This document shows, in pieces, positions 1 to 7,967 of a stretch of 64,000 nucleotides of DNA. Origin of the DNA: VAZQ01 sp034669045 (GTDB lineage: Bacteria; Pseudomonadota; Alphaproteobacteria; Rhizobiales; Xanthobacteraceae); NCBI GenBank assembly GCA_034669045.1, contig JAXDOD010000062.1, positions 118,556-182,555 on the forward strand, in the 5' to 3' direction. The notes under the pieces were generated by a model that saw only the letters and a program-made list of their open reading frames with translations, ran no database searches and was not told the DNA's origin. Position 1 is the stretch's first letter, and each line of letters starts with the position of its first letter. Position numbers and translations under genes: made by a program.

Positions 1-45
1 ACCCAGGGCTCCGTGATCGCGCCGTTCATCTACGTGCTGTTCTGA
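1..45 (+). CDS. C-terminal end of an unidentified protein (partial)
   Basis: An open frame runs from the left edge to a TGA at 43-45 and encodes 14 residues, TQGSVIAPFIYVLF. The tail is hydrophobic and could be the end of a membrane helix. The frame is assumed from the stop and from the repeat unit that overlaps it. Too little is present to name a family. Confidence 0.35.
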   Translation, partial: TQGSVIAPFIYVLF

Positions 46-81
46 GGTACGTGTTGTTCTGAGATGCGTGCTGCTCTGAGG
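31..81. repeat. Three imperfect 17-bp tandem repeats over a stop codon
   Basis: Units are 31-47, 48-64 and 65-81, each of the form TRCGTGYTGYTCTGAGR. The first unit contains the last codons and stop of the upstream gene. The other two are downstream copies, as expected from slippage duplication of the 3' end. Confidence 0.75.
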
Positions 82-202
82 CGGGCCGGCAGCCAAGCTT
101 GATTGGATTCTCGTGCGACCATCTGTTGACGTGTCTACATTTAGTTCAAGGGCCGGTTGCGGTTGCGGACTATTTCCCCTAAGCTTGGCGCCATTGCAGG
201 TC

Positions 203-209
203 AAGGAGG
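203..209 (+). promoter_or_regulatory. Strong Shine-Dalgarno for the first collar gene
   Basis: AAGGAGG lies six bases before the ATG at 216. It is close to the perfect anti-16S complement, fixes the start of the first collar gene and suggests efficient translation. Confidence 0.7.
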
Positions 210-215
210 GGACAG

Positions 216-740
216 ATGAGTCAACAATTTCTGGGACAAATCCAGCCGTATGGTTTTGGATTCGCGCCGCGCCACTGGGCCCTGTGCAATGGCCAGATCC
301 TGTCGATCGCGCAGAACACGGCGCTGTTTTCGCTGCTCGGCACCATGTATGGCGGCAACGGCCAGACCACGTTCGCGTTGCCCAACCTGCAAAGCCGCGT
401 GCCGATGCACAAGGGCAGCTTCGTGGGGGACAATTACTTCCAGGGGGAGGAGCAAGGGCAGGAGACGGTCACGCTCAATATCTCCGAGCTGCCGCTGCAC
501 AGTCATCCTTTTATCGGCATGAACGGGAATGCCAACGGACGGGCGCCGACTGACGGAGCCGCGATGTCAAACGCGCTTCCAGTCAACCCCTACTACGCGA
601 CGGCCAATACCTCGCTGACGACCATCAATTTCGCCACGGCGTCGGTCGTCGGCGGCAACCAGACGCACACCAACCTGCAACCCTACCTGACGATCAATTG
701 GTGCATCGCGATGAACGGCATTTTCCCGGCGCGCAACTGA
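216..740 (+). CDS. Phage tail collar-domain protein, copy 1 (microcystin-dependent-protein-like)
   Basis: This 174-residue protein is the first of three tandem paralogues. The N-terminal half (about 8-65) has the tail-collar signature: a GFGFAP segment, ALCNGQ, then LFSLLGTMYGGNGQTTFALP and NLQSR. The C-terminus ends in a conserved block with QPYLTINWCIAMNGIFP. Proteins of this kind occur in phage tail fibres and as stand-alone bacterial proteins of poorly known role. No other tail genes are nearby, so a stand-alone cassette is more likely than a prophage. There is no signal peptide. The family call is firm; the function is unknown. Confidence 0.85.
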   Translation: MSQQFLGQIQPYGFGFAPRHWALCNGQILSIAQNTALFSLLGTMYGGNGQTTFALPNLQSRVPMHKGSFVGDNYFQGEEQGQETVTLNISELPLHSHPFIGMNGNANGRAPTDGAAMSNALPVNPYYATANTSLTTINFATASVVGGNQTHTNLQPYLTINWCIAMNGIFPARN

Positions 741-779
741 GCGCCGCGGACCTCGAATAGGATCGGGAGGGCTTTCACG

Positions 780-1334
780 ATGACTAACGCATTTCTCGGC
801 CAGATCAGCATGTTCGGCGGCAACTACGCGCCGCGAGGCACGGCGCTCTGCAACGGCCAGACCCTGTCGATCGCGCAGAACGCGGCGCTGTTCTCGCTGC
901 TCGGCACGACCTACGGCGGCAACGGCCAAACCACGTTCGGGCTGCCCAACCTGCAATCCCGACTGCCGGTGCATCAGGGTCAGGGACCTGGACTGTCGAA
1001 CTATAGCCTGGGTCAGGTCGGCGGCGTCCCGGCCGTCACCATCGACCTGAACACGATGCCCACCCACGTCCATCTGTTCAGTGCCTCGACGAGTGCTGCC
1101 AACACCACGAGCGCCACCATCGCCAACACTCTGGTGCCTGGAACGCCGTCGGTCGCAAATGCGGAACTCTATGCGAACCCGCCCCAGCAGGGACAACCGC
1201 CGCTCATCCCGCACGTCTTGGCTGCCGGTGCGTGCGGCACCGTGGGCGGCAGCCAAGCGCACACCAATCTGATGCCTTCCCTGTGCATCACCTTCATCAT
1301 CTACCTGCAGGGTCTTTTCCCGTCGCGCAATTGA
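780..1334 (+). CDS. Phage tail collar-domain protein, copy 2
   Basis: This is a 184-residue paralogue of the preceding gene, 39 bases downstream, with GGAGG at 766-770 before the ATG. It repeats the collar pattern (NYAPRGTALCNGQTLSIAQ, then LFSLLGTTYGGNGQTTFGLP) and the closing FIIYLQGLFPSRN block. The middle part (about 95-150) is Ala/Thr-rich and differs from copy 1, so the shared shell is conserved and the centre variable. It probably assembles with the other two copies. A partner or ligand cannot be inferred. Confidence 0.85.
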   Translation: MTNAFLGQISMFGGNYAPRGTALCNGQTLSIAQNAALFSLLGTTYGGNGQTTFGLPNLQSRLPVHQGQGPGLSNYSLGQVGGVPAVTIDLNTMPTHVHLFSASTSAANTTSATIANTLVPGTPSVANAELYANPPQQGQPPLIPHVLAAGACGTVGGSQAHTNLMPSLCITFIIYLQGLFPSRN

Positions 1335-1344
1335 GGAGAGCAAG

Positions 1345-1884
1345 ATGGCTAGTCCGTATGTCGGGGAAATCCGCTGCTTTGGCTTCAACTTCGCACCACA
1401 GGGCTGGGCGTTCTGCAACGGCCAGCTCATGGCGATTTCGAGCAACGAGCTGCTGTTCTCGATCATCGGGACGACCTATGGCGGCGACGGGTCGACCACG
1501 TTCGGGTTGCCCAACCTGCAGGGCCAGATACCGATGCATTGGGGTAGCGGCCCCGGCGGGTTTACCACCGTCGTCGGAGAGGTTCAGGGCACCACCTTGG
1601 TGACTTTGACGACGAATCAAATCCCGGCGCATGTGCACACCATCACTGCGGTGGACCTGGCATCGGGAGGAGTCGTCGAGAGGACGCCGCAGCCGAACAG
1701 CAACGCATTTCTCGCGAGCTCGAATCCCAGTGGCGTGTGGAATTCAGCGCCGACACTCAACGCACCGTTTGCGCCCAACACCTTGTCCAGCCAGGGCGGC
1801 TCGCAGCCGCACGAAAACATGCAGCCCTATCTGGTGGTCAATTTTTGCATCGCGTTGGAAGGCCTGTTCCCGACGCGAAATTAG
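1345..1884 (+). CDS. Phage tail collar-domain protein, copy 3
   Basis: This is a 179-residue third paralogue. Its ribosome-binding site GAGGAG (1333-1338) overlaps the stop of copy 2, so the two are translationally linked. The collar block reads NFAPQGWAFCNGQLMAIS, then LLFSIIGTTYGGDGSTTFGLP, and the end is VNFCIALEGLFPTRN. Copies 1-3 share order and ends but differ in the middle, which points to old duplication with divergence and a hetero-oligomer. The physiological role is unknown. Confidence 0.85.
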   Translation: MASPYVGEIRCFGFNFAPQGWAFCNGQLMAISSNELLFSIIGTTYGGDGSTTFGLPNLQGQIPMHWGSGPGGFTTVVGEVQGTTLVTLTTNQIPAHVHTITAVDLASGGVVERTPQPNSNAFLASSNPSGVWNSAPTLNAPFAPNTLSSQGGSQPHENMQPYLVVNFCIALEGLFPTRN

Positions 1885-1975
1885 GGTGCCGGCTCCGCCC
1901 GTGGTTCAATGAGGCGTCATCCCGGGACGCGCGCCATCCCGGAATGACTTGAATTTTTTCCAGGACGATTGATCC

Positions 1976-2539
1976 GTGACGAGTTCTGCGCCGCCCGCCG
2001 CCTGCGAGCTTGCGATGCCGCGAGGGCTGGCCGAGCAGGGATTTGTGCTTCGGCCGGAGACCGAGGAGGACGTCCCTTTTCTGCGACGGCTCTACATCTC
2101 GACGCGCTGGCAGGAACTCGCGCCGATCGTCGATTGGACCGAGGCGCAGAAGCTGGCGTTCCTGGAAAGCCAGTTCGCGCTTCAGCGCCACCACTACCGG
2201 ACATATTATCCGACCACCGACTGGGGCATCCTGGAACAAGGCGGCACGCCGGCCGGCCGCCTCTATGTCGAGAGGGGCACCAAGCTGCTCGTGATCGACG
2301 TCGCGCTGCTGCCGGAATGGCGCGGTCGGGGCATCGGCACCGCCCTGATGGAAGCCGTCATGGCCGAGGCACGCGAGGCCGGCAAGGCGGTGACCGTCGC
2401 AGTCGAGAAGTACAACCCGGCGCAACGGCTGTACCGGCGCTTGGGTTTCTACGAGGTTTCCGACGAGGGCATCTATTGGTTCATGGACTGGCGAGCGGCG
2501 CCGGACGGGCGACCAGATCAGTTGAACAGCGCCTCATAG
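1976..2539 (+). CDS. GNAT-family N-acetyltransferase
   Basis: The protein is 187 residues from a GTG start; an internal ATG at 2015 is an alternative. It has the GNAT fold signature: beta-strand LLVIDVALLPEWRGRGIG, with the acetyl-CoA pyrophosphate loop R-G-R-G-I-G at 116-121, helix ALMEAVMAEAREAG, and the late NPAQRLYRRLGF block at 147-158. It follows the collar trio in the same direction and is often found beside collar genes, so the product may act on them, although the substrate is unknown. Its last 22 bases overlap the convergent DUF6916-like gene. Confidence 0.85.
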   Translation: MTSSAPPAACELAMPRGLAEQGFVLRPETEEDVPFLRRLYISTRWQELAPIVDWTEAQKLAFLESQFALQRHHYRTYYPTTDWGILEQGGTPAGRLYVERGTKLLVIDVALLPEWRGRGIGTALMEAVMAEAREAGKAVTVAVEKYNPAQRLYRRLGFYEVSDEGIYWFMDWRAAPDGRPDQLNSAS

Positions 2540-2823
2540 CTGACCGTCTCGCCGTCCCGGCCGATCGGCACCAGAAAGATCGAATGCAGGCCGAGCGCCG
2601 GGTGCCGCAGCGCGTACATGCGTTGCGGCAACACGCCTTGACCCGTGGTGGTGAACAGCAGCGAGAACGGCGCGCGCGCCGCATTCGCGAAATTGCGCAG
2701 GGCCCTGGCCTCCGTCAGCGTGAGCGCGATGGACGGCATGTCGGCCTCCTCGATCACGAAGGCCTCGCCGATCTTGTCGCTGAACATGTCGAGGGTGAGA
2801 AGCGCGATCGCTGTGTCGTCCAT
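2518..2823 (-). CDS. DUF6916-like small protein
   Basis: This 101-residue protein starts MDDTAIALLTLDMFSDKIG and ends in SYEALFN. It looks like the small DUF6916 family seen near tail-collar genes, with a central FSLLFTTTGQGVLPQRMYALRHP strand-rich section followed by LHSIFLVPIGRD. It is transcribed toward the acetyltransferase and the two coding ends overlap by 22 bases. There is no signal peptide or membrane segment. The family assignment is from memory of the pattern and the function is unknown. Confidence 0.65.
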   Translation of the reverse strand: MDDTAIALLTLDMFSDKIGEAFVIEEADMPSIALTLTEARALRNFANAARAPFSLLFTTTGQGVLPQRMYALRHPALGLHSIFLVPIGRDGETVSYEALFN

Positions 2824-2912
2824 GTCTCGCTCGTGTTCTGTCCCGCTGATCGTCGTTGCCGGGTTTGCGGTCGAAGCCGACTCCTCCGTTGTTCAAGAAG
2901 ATGGCCCGCCGG

Positions 2913-3524
2913 TCAAGCCTGCAGGCGAGGCGCGTCCTGCGAGGCAAGCGCCGCCGACTCGAGCAAATCCTTGAGCCACTCATTCGCCTCCGCATCGATG
3001 ACCATGTGCACCCGGTCGGTCTCGCCGTTGTTGTTCACGCTGTGCGGATCGGACAGCCGCAGGTACCACGTGCTGCCGGCCTCCATGACGACGCGCGAGC
3101 GGTTGAGGTAGAATTCGACGCCGGCATTGGTGACGACCGGGATGTGAATGCGCGCCGTGCCCTCCTCGACGCTGAGCTCGAGGTCGGTGTGCTCCTTGAT
3201 GAGCGAGCCCGGCGTGAGCCGCATCAGCCGGACGGTCCGCAACGGGCAGTGGAACGCAGCCAGAACCGCGCCAAAGTAGGGACAGCCGTCCAGCATCGGC
3301 GTGTCCTCAAAATCCTTCGCCGTCGGGTCGGAGTAGATCATCATCACCGGATGTTTTGCACCGGCTTTTCCGCGCAGCGGAATGACGCTCCAGTTGCCGT
3401 CGTAGTTCTGCCTGACGAAATGATGGATCCATTCGACCGCGGCAAGGCTCCGCAGGTCGCGGACCAGCAGGCCGGGATCGAACTTGAGCGGCAGTCGCAA
3501 GCGGTCGGGCAATCGCCTTTGCAT
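2913..3524 (-). CDS. Aspartyl/asparaginyl beta-hydroxylase-type 2-oxoglutarate dioxygenase
   Basis: The protein is 203 residues from the ATG at 3524; the frame stays open to 3620, but the added residues look non-native. It has the cupin core of the Asp/Asn hydroxylase family: HTD (His112, Asp114) and a distal His in SDPHSV (His161) as the Fe(II) triad, plus Arg in TDRVHMVID (about 171) for 2-oxoglutarate. The family hydroxylates the beta-carbon of Asp/Asn in proteins. It faces away from the Nif11-sulfotransferase at 4007, and a role in modifying a peptide or protein is inferred. Confidence 0.85.
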   Translation of the reverse strand: MQRRLPDRLRLPLKFDPGLLVRDLRSLAAVEWIHHFVRQNYDGNWSVIPLRGKAGAKHPVMMIYSDPTAKDFEDTPMLDGCPYFGAVLAAFHCPLRTVRLMRLTPGSLIKEHTDLELSVEEGTARIHIPVVTNAGVEFYLNRSRVVMEAGSTWYLRLSDPHSVNNNGETDRVHMVIDAEANEWLKDLLESAALASQDAPRLQA

Positions 3525-4006
3525 CCAAGCATGATAACAGGAATCCGAGGGGTTTGAACTCGTCGACGCGGACAGCCGTTTCGCGGCCCGGGCTTCCCGG
3601 CGGGCCGCTTCTGCCGGCATTGCCTGACGTCGGCCCGGACCATGAGATGCTGGGACCGGCCAACGCTCGTGAGCCGCGGCCAGGACTCAGGACGCTCCGC
3701 CCAGCAATGCGAAATGCGCCTCGACACGCGCCGCGATCGCATCCAGTTGCGACAGATCGGGCCTCATCGAAAGGCGGAATATCCAGGCACTTCCTGTTGC
3801 GCACGAGGTCATGGCGCATGACTTCGGGATCGCGAACCGTGGTACGCTTTTATCGCAGACGGGCCACGGCCGTCGATGCCGGGAATCATTGCACGGATGG
3901 ATCTTCCGGACCGCCACTCGATCGGAGGCCGCGCGACTTTCGCCCGGTTGTTCACGGGATCGGTCCCGGTCCGCTTGCAACTTGGCGGCCTGGAGGACGT
4001 GGCAGG
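3525..4006. other. Gap with a possible decayed reading frame and divergent promoters
   Basis: No intact gene is visible. On the minus strand, about 3687-3765 encodes a plausible protein end (MRPDLSQLDAIAARVEAHF then ALLGGAS and a stop) with normal GC-rich third positions. The sequence just before it reads sensibly only in another frame (DLVRNRKCLDIPPFD), which suggests a frameshifted remnant. Promoters for the divergent hydroxylase and sulfotransferase genes should lie here, but no convincing -35/-10 pair was found. Confidence 0.35.
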
Positions 4007-5227
4007 ATGACCGGTGAGGGCGGCTTTGGCATGGCATCCTTCCCACCGGCCGCGCTCGGCCGATTTTGCGAGCAGGTCCTGGCAGACGTGTCGCTGCAGG
4101 AGAAACTGCGCCAGCCCGACGACGCCGACCAATTCATCGCATTGGCCGTGGCCACGGCGCGCGATTGCGGATTGCCTCTCGGACCCGAAGACGTGCGGTC
4201 GGCGATGCGGGGCCGGTTGCCCGGCATGGGCGAACTGGCGGAAAGCCGGACGAGCGAGACGCCGCTGCCGCCGAAGGGCTGGCTTCCGATCGGCACGTCC
4301 TGGCAGCAGGCCGAGCTCTACGTGCAATGGGCGTATTTTGGCGAGCAGCGCTTGCGCGAGCCGTTCTTCGAAGGCAGCGTCCAGCGCCGCCTGTTCAAGC
4401 CGTTCAACCGTCTGTTTCGCTATTCCACGCCGGTCGCGAAGCTGGCCGGCTGGTTGCAGGCGCACCCGTCGCTGCGACCTGCGGGGTTCATCTTCCACAT
4501 GTCGCGCTGTGGCTCGACGCTGGTGTCGCAGATGCTGGCGGCGCTGGCGCAGAATGTGGTGATCTCCGAGGCGAGCCCGATCGACGCGGTGGTGCGGGCA
4601 CGTCACGTGCGCCCCGATCTCAGCAATGAGCAGCACGACCTCTGGCTGGCATGGATGATCGGCGCCCTCGGCCAGCCGCGATCTGGCGACGAGCGCCGCT
4701 ATTTCATCAAGCTGGATTGCTGGCACACGCTCGCGCTGCCGCTGTTTCGACGGGCGTTCCCCGAGGTGCCGTGGGTGTTCATGTATCGCGATCCGGTCGA
4801 GGTGCTGGTGTCGCAGCTCCGGATGCCGGGCCTGCAGATGATACAGGGAGCGCTCGGCCCCGATCTGTTCGGCATCACGCCTTCGGACGGATGGCTCAAG
4901 CCGGAAGACTACTGCGCCCGCGTCCTGGCCAGGATCTGCGAGCCGGTGCTCCAGCACTATGCCGGCGGCGCGGCAATGCTGGTCAATTATCATCAATTGC
5001 CGCAGGCCTTATGGACGACGATCATGCCGCATTTCGGCGTGCAATGCAGCGACGGCGATCGCATCGCGATGAGCGCGGCGGCGCGCTACGACGCCAAGAC
5101 CCCGACGTTCGAATTTACTCCCGATGTTCATGGCAAGCAGCAGGAGGCGACGGCAGCGGTGCGCACCATCGCCGACCAGCGGCTCGGCGAGCTCTACCGT
5201 CGGCTCGAAGCGCTGCGCCTGGGCTAG
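4007..5227 (+). CDS. Nif11-domain sulfotransferase fusion
   Basis: This is a 406-residue protein; the ATG at 4007 follows GGAGGACGTGGCAGG. Residues 13-68 match the Nif11 pattern (LGRFCEQVLADVSLQEKL, DADQFIALA, late GLPLGPEDV). The rest is a PAPS sulfotransferase: phosphosulfate-binding loop FIFHMSRCGSTLVSQ at 161-175 and 3'-phosphate site VPWVFMYRDPVEVLVSQ at 254-270. Nif11 domains are known as leader regions of RiPP precursors and in nitrogen-fixation proteins. Fused to an enzyme, the domain may be a recognition module. The substrate is unknown; the hydroxylase next door could supply a hydroxyl to sulfate (inference). Confidence 0.8.
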   Translation: MTGEGGFGMASFPPAALGRFCEQVLADVSLQEKLRQPDDADQFIALAVATARDCGLPLGPEDVRSAMRGRLPGMGELAESRTSETPLPPKGWLPIGTSWQQAELYVQWAYFGEQRLREPFFEGSVQRRLFKPFNRLFRYSTPVAKLAGWLQAHPSLRPAGFIFHMSRCGSTLVSQMLAALAQNVVISEASPIDAVVRARHVRPDLSNEQHDLWLAWMIGALGQPRSGDERRYFIKLDCWHTLALPLFRRAFPEVPWVFMYRDPVEVLVSQLRMPGLQMIQGALGPDLFGITPSDGWLKPEDYCARVLARICEPVLQHYAGGAAMLVNYHQLPQALWTTIMPHFGVQCSDGDRIAMSAAARYDAKTPTFEFTPDVHGKQQEATAAVRTIADQRLGELYRRLEALRLG

Positions 5228-5796
5228 GCAGCCGGCAAGGCATTGTCGCGGTGCGTCGAAACCGCAACCTGCCGCCCCAGAATGCCGAGCAGGACTCGGA
5301 TACGCCCGGAATCGTCCATACGATCGAGGATCGCCAGGTGCTCGGCGAATGGCCCCGCTGCGAGCCGGATCGATCCGCCCACCTTCAGATGCTGGCCGAG
5401 CTGCAGAATTCCCCGCGCGTCGGTCGAGGCGATCAGCGTTTCGACGACGCCGCGCGGAACCGGGTGCGGCTGATCGCCTCTCATCACCAGGCTCGCCACC
5501 CCGAAGGTGCCGTTGACGCTGCGCCACTGGTGGCGCGCCAGATCGAGCGCGACAAACAGATAACTCGGAAAAAACGCGGCTTCGACCGTGCTCATCCTGC
5601 GCGCATGGCGGATGGTCTTGTGACGTTTGGGCAGGAAGGTCCGGAAGTTCTGGTTCTTGAGCTGAAGCTGCGCGCGACCTTCGCACATCGGCAGCGTCCG
5701 CACGACATACCAGCGTTCGCCGCCGGCGAGCGCCACCGAATGGTCCTGCAAATCTTCCTGCCGAACGCCTTCCCCGGTATGCGAGATCGTCGTCAT
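5224..5796 (-). CDS. NusG/RfaH-type transcription antiterminator (polysaccharide-locus specific)
   Basis: This is a 190-residue NusG paralogue. The NGN domain covers about 28-125 (WYVVRTLPMCEGRAQLQLK, FLPKRHK, FFPSYLFVALD, WRSVNGTFGVASLV) and a KOW-like domain covers 135-185. Such specialised NusG factors load onto RNA polymerase and allow readthrough of long surface-polysaccharide operons. Its position at the mouth of the locus supports this. The stop codon overlaps that of the convergent sulfotransferase in a shared CTAG. It is divergent from the phosphatase gene, with a palindrome between the two. Confidence 0.85.
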   Translation of the reverse strand: MTTISHTGEGVRQEDLQDHSVALAGGERWYVVRTLPMCEGRAQLQLKNQNFRTFLPKRHKTIRHARRMSTVEAAFFPSYLFVALDLARHQWRSVNGTFGVASLVMRGDQPHPVPRGVVETLIASTDARGILQLGQHLKVGGSIRLAAGPFAEHLAILDRMDDSGRIRVLLGILGRQVAVSTHRDNALPAA

Positions 5797-5879
5797 GCTC
5801 TATGTTCTACTCAAACTCCACCTGCGGCCTCATTAAAGCATGTCGGCGCTCGAACGGTAAGGGGGGAATATTTGCGCCA

Positions 5880-5895
5880 CGACGTCTTGACGTCG
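5880..5895. promoter_or_regulatory. Palindrome between divergent genes, candidate operator
   Basis: CGACGTC-TT-GACGTCG is a perfect 7-bp inverted repeat with a 2-bp centre. It sits in the 168-bp gap between the NusG-like gene (minus) and the phosphatase gene (plus). Such symmetry fits a dimeric regulator site. The regulator is unknown. Confidence 0.45.
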
Positions 5896-5964
5896 ATGTC
5901 CGGATGAAACACGTGTCGATATTCAAGGCCGATCCGCACCGCTACTTCCGAGTTTGCCCTCGCC

Positions 5965-6687
5965 ATGATCTCCAAGTCGCCATCTCCCGAACCGGGGCGG
6001 TTGTACGCCATCGGCGATATTCACGGCCGGTCCGATCTCCTCGATCGCATGGTTGAACAGATTTCGCGTGACCTGGACGCCAACCCGGTCGCCGAAAGCC
6101 TCACCGTCACCCTTGGTGACTATGTCGACCGTGGTCCGGATTCGCGCGGCGTGCTCGATCGACTGGCGGGCAATCCGTTTCCAACGGCATTCATCGCGCT
6201 CAAAGGCAACCATGAAGCCCTGTTCGAGACGTTCCTGCGCGATCCATCGATCGCCGATGACTGGCGGCGCTTGGGTGGACTGGAGACCCTGCACTCCTAT
6301 GGAGTGCCGGTCGGCGCCCTGATGATGGGCAGGAACTACGAAGAAGCGGCGCAGGCGCTCCAGGCCGCGGTGCCATCGGCTCATTTCGAATTCCTCGGAG
6401 CGCTCAAGACTTCGCTGACCGTCGGTCGGTACTTCCTTTGTCATGCGGGCATACGCCCGGGCGTGCCGCTGGAGCGGCAGAGCGAACAGGATTTGCTGTC
6501 GATCCGTCACGAGTTCCTCGGCAGCAAATCGGACTTTGGAAAAATCGTCGTGCACGGTCACACGCCGACCGAAATGCCTGAGGTGCTCGCGAACCGGATC
6601 AACATTGACACCGGAGCGTTCATGACCGGGCGGCTGACCTGCGCCGTGCTGGAACCGGAGTCGGCGCGATTTCTCTCGACCAAGTGA
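5965..6687 (+). CDS. PPP-family metallophosphoesterase (Ser/Thr protein phosphatase-like)
   Basis: The protein is 240 residues with every metal-binding motif of the family: GDIHG (17-21), GDYVDRG (51-57), GNHE (81-84), HAG (160-162) and VHGHTP (196-201). The length fits the small bacterial PrpA/PrpE-like phosphatases. It is cytosolic, with no signal. It stands alone between the antiterminator and the minus-strand glycosyltransferase genes. A link to dephosphorylating polysaccharide proteins is possible but not shown. Confidence 0.88.
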   Translation: MISKSPSPEPGRLYAIGDIHGRSDLLDRMVEQISRDLDANPVAESLTVTLGDYVDRGPDSRGVLDRLAGNPFPTAFIALKGNHEALFETFLRDPSIADDWRRLGGLETLHSYGVPVGALMMGRNYEEAAQALQAAVPSAHFEFLGALKTSLTVGRYFLCHAGIRPGVPLERQSEQDLLSIRHEFLGSKSDFGKIVVHGHTPTEMPEVLANRINIDTGAFMTGRLTCAVLEPESARFLSTK

Positions 6688-6721
6688 AGCCCGCGTGGTG
6701 CTGGCGCAGGGGCGGTAGCGC

Positions 6722-7963
6722 TCACCCGATGCTCTCGAGCAGGCCACGCCACCGCTCGAAGCCTTGTCGCCGCGTGAAATGCAGGTCCAGCATGTGGCGG
6801 GCGCGAGCGCCCATGGCGGCAACGCCGTCCGGGTCCGCGGAAAGCTGCGTCAGCACCTCGGCAAGTGCGTCGGCATTATCGGGCTCGATCACAAATCCGC
6901 ATGCATGTTGCCGGACCAGCCGCGCGATCTCTCCGTCCTTCGCCGTGATGGCGATGATGGGGCGACCGGCCGCGGCAATGCCGTAGAGCTTGCTCGGGAG
7001 GATCAATCCCTCAAGCTCAGGTTTAAGGGAAATCCAGTGAACGTCTGGAACCGTCAATGAGAATTTCAGCCGGTCGCGTTCGAGATAAGGAATGAACCGA
7101 AACACGTGGTCGAGCCCGCGCTCGGCCGCGCAACGCGTGAGCTCGTCGAATTTGTGCCCGCCGCCGATGCAGAGGAACAGCATGCGCGGGTGATGGCGCA
7201 GACGGTCAGCCGCCGCGAGCACGGCATTGATGTCATGACCGCGTCCGAGATTCCCCGAATAGCCAACCACGAACCTGTCCTCCAATCCCCATTCTCGTCG
7301 CAGCGGGTTTTCGGCGGCGGGTAGCGGGCAAATCTCTTCATCGTCGCACCAGTTCGGTATGACGTGCACGCGCTGGGGTGCGATGCCCCGCAGGCGGACG
7401 TTTTCGGCCATGTGAGCTCCGACGGCCACATTGGCGTCGGCGGCCCGCAAGGCGCGGTCGCGCAGACGGCAGAGCCCGTGCCCAATGGGGCCGTTGAAGA
7501 ACGGGATCCCGAGCTGCATGGCGACCTCCGGATAAAGATCCTGCAGCCAGTTCACGAAGTGCAGGGAGCGCCGTCTCGCCGCTTGCATCGCCACCAGGCA
7601 GAGCAGGGGCGGGTCGGTCTTGGCCACCAGAATGTCGCCGGGCTCGGCCAGATCGAGCACGCAACGCCACATCGAGGCATAGAAGGAGAGATAGTCAAAT
7701 CCGCGGCCGACGAGCGCAGCCCGGCCAAACCGCGTTGTCGCGAGGCGATGGATCTCGACCCCGGCGACCGTCGCTGTCGCGGGTAGGCGTGCGCGTGCAT
7801 CGTCGTAGCGTTGCTGGCTGGTGATGACGTGAACGTCGTGGCCGCGGCTCGCCAGATGAAACGCGAGATCGCTGAGAATCTGGCTGGTGGCGGAATGGTC
7901 GGGAAAGAAATAGCGGTTCAGAAAAATGATACGCTTCATGCCGCGCGGACGCATCAATGCCAC
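6722..7963 (-). CDS. GT4-family glycosyltransferase (WcaI-like)
   Basis: The protein is 413 residues from the ATG at 7963; MKRIIFLNRYFFPD at 7939 is the start expected from homologues. It is a GT-B fold enzyme. The N-terminal donor/acceptor domain has NRYFFPDHSATSQ, and the C-terminal domain has VGYSGNLGRGHD and the nucleotide-sugar pocket (LKPELEGLILPSKLYGIAAAG). It is four bases downstream of the priming transferase, so the two form an operon, and it likely adds the second sugar to the lipid-linked primer. Donor and acceptor are not deducible. Confidence 0.87.
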   Translation of the reverse strand: MALMRPRGMKRIIFLNRYFFPDHSATSQILSDLAFHLASRGHDVHVITSQQRYDDARARLPATATVAGVEIHRLATTRFGRAALVGRGFDYLSFYASMWRCVLDLAEPGDILVAKTDPPLLCLVAMQAARRRSLHFVNWLQDLYPEVAMQLGIPFFNGPIGHGLCRLRDRALRAADANVAVGAHMAENVRLRGIAPQRVHVIPNWCDDEEICPLPAAENPLRREWGLEDRFVVGYSGNLGRGHDINAVLAAADRLRHHPRMLFLCIGGGHKFDELTRCAAERGLDHVFRFIPYLERDRLKFSLTVPDVHWISLKPELEGLILPSKLYGIAAAGRPIIAITAKDGEIARLVRQHACGFVIEPDNADALAEVLTQLSADPDGVAAMGARARHMLDLHFTRRQGFERWRGLLESIG

Positions 7964-7967
7964 GGGA

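Noticed and set aside
216..1884. Collar trio read as part of a prophage tail
   Set aside because: No other phage structural, lysis or integrase genes surround it, and the neighbours are enzymes.
3554..4006. Long N-terminal extension of the sulfotransferase frame
   Set aside because: The extra residues are Arg/Pro-rich with no family likeness, and a good ribosome-binding site precedes the ATG at 4007.
3809..4996. 395-codon minus-strand frame opposite the sulfotransferase
   Set aside because: It is the mirror of a clear gene on the plus strand; the residues are Arg/His-rich and show no domain.
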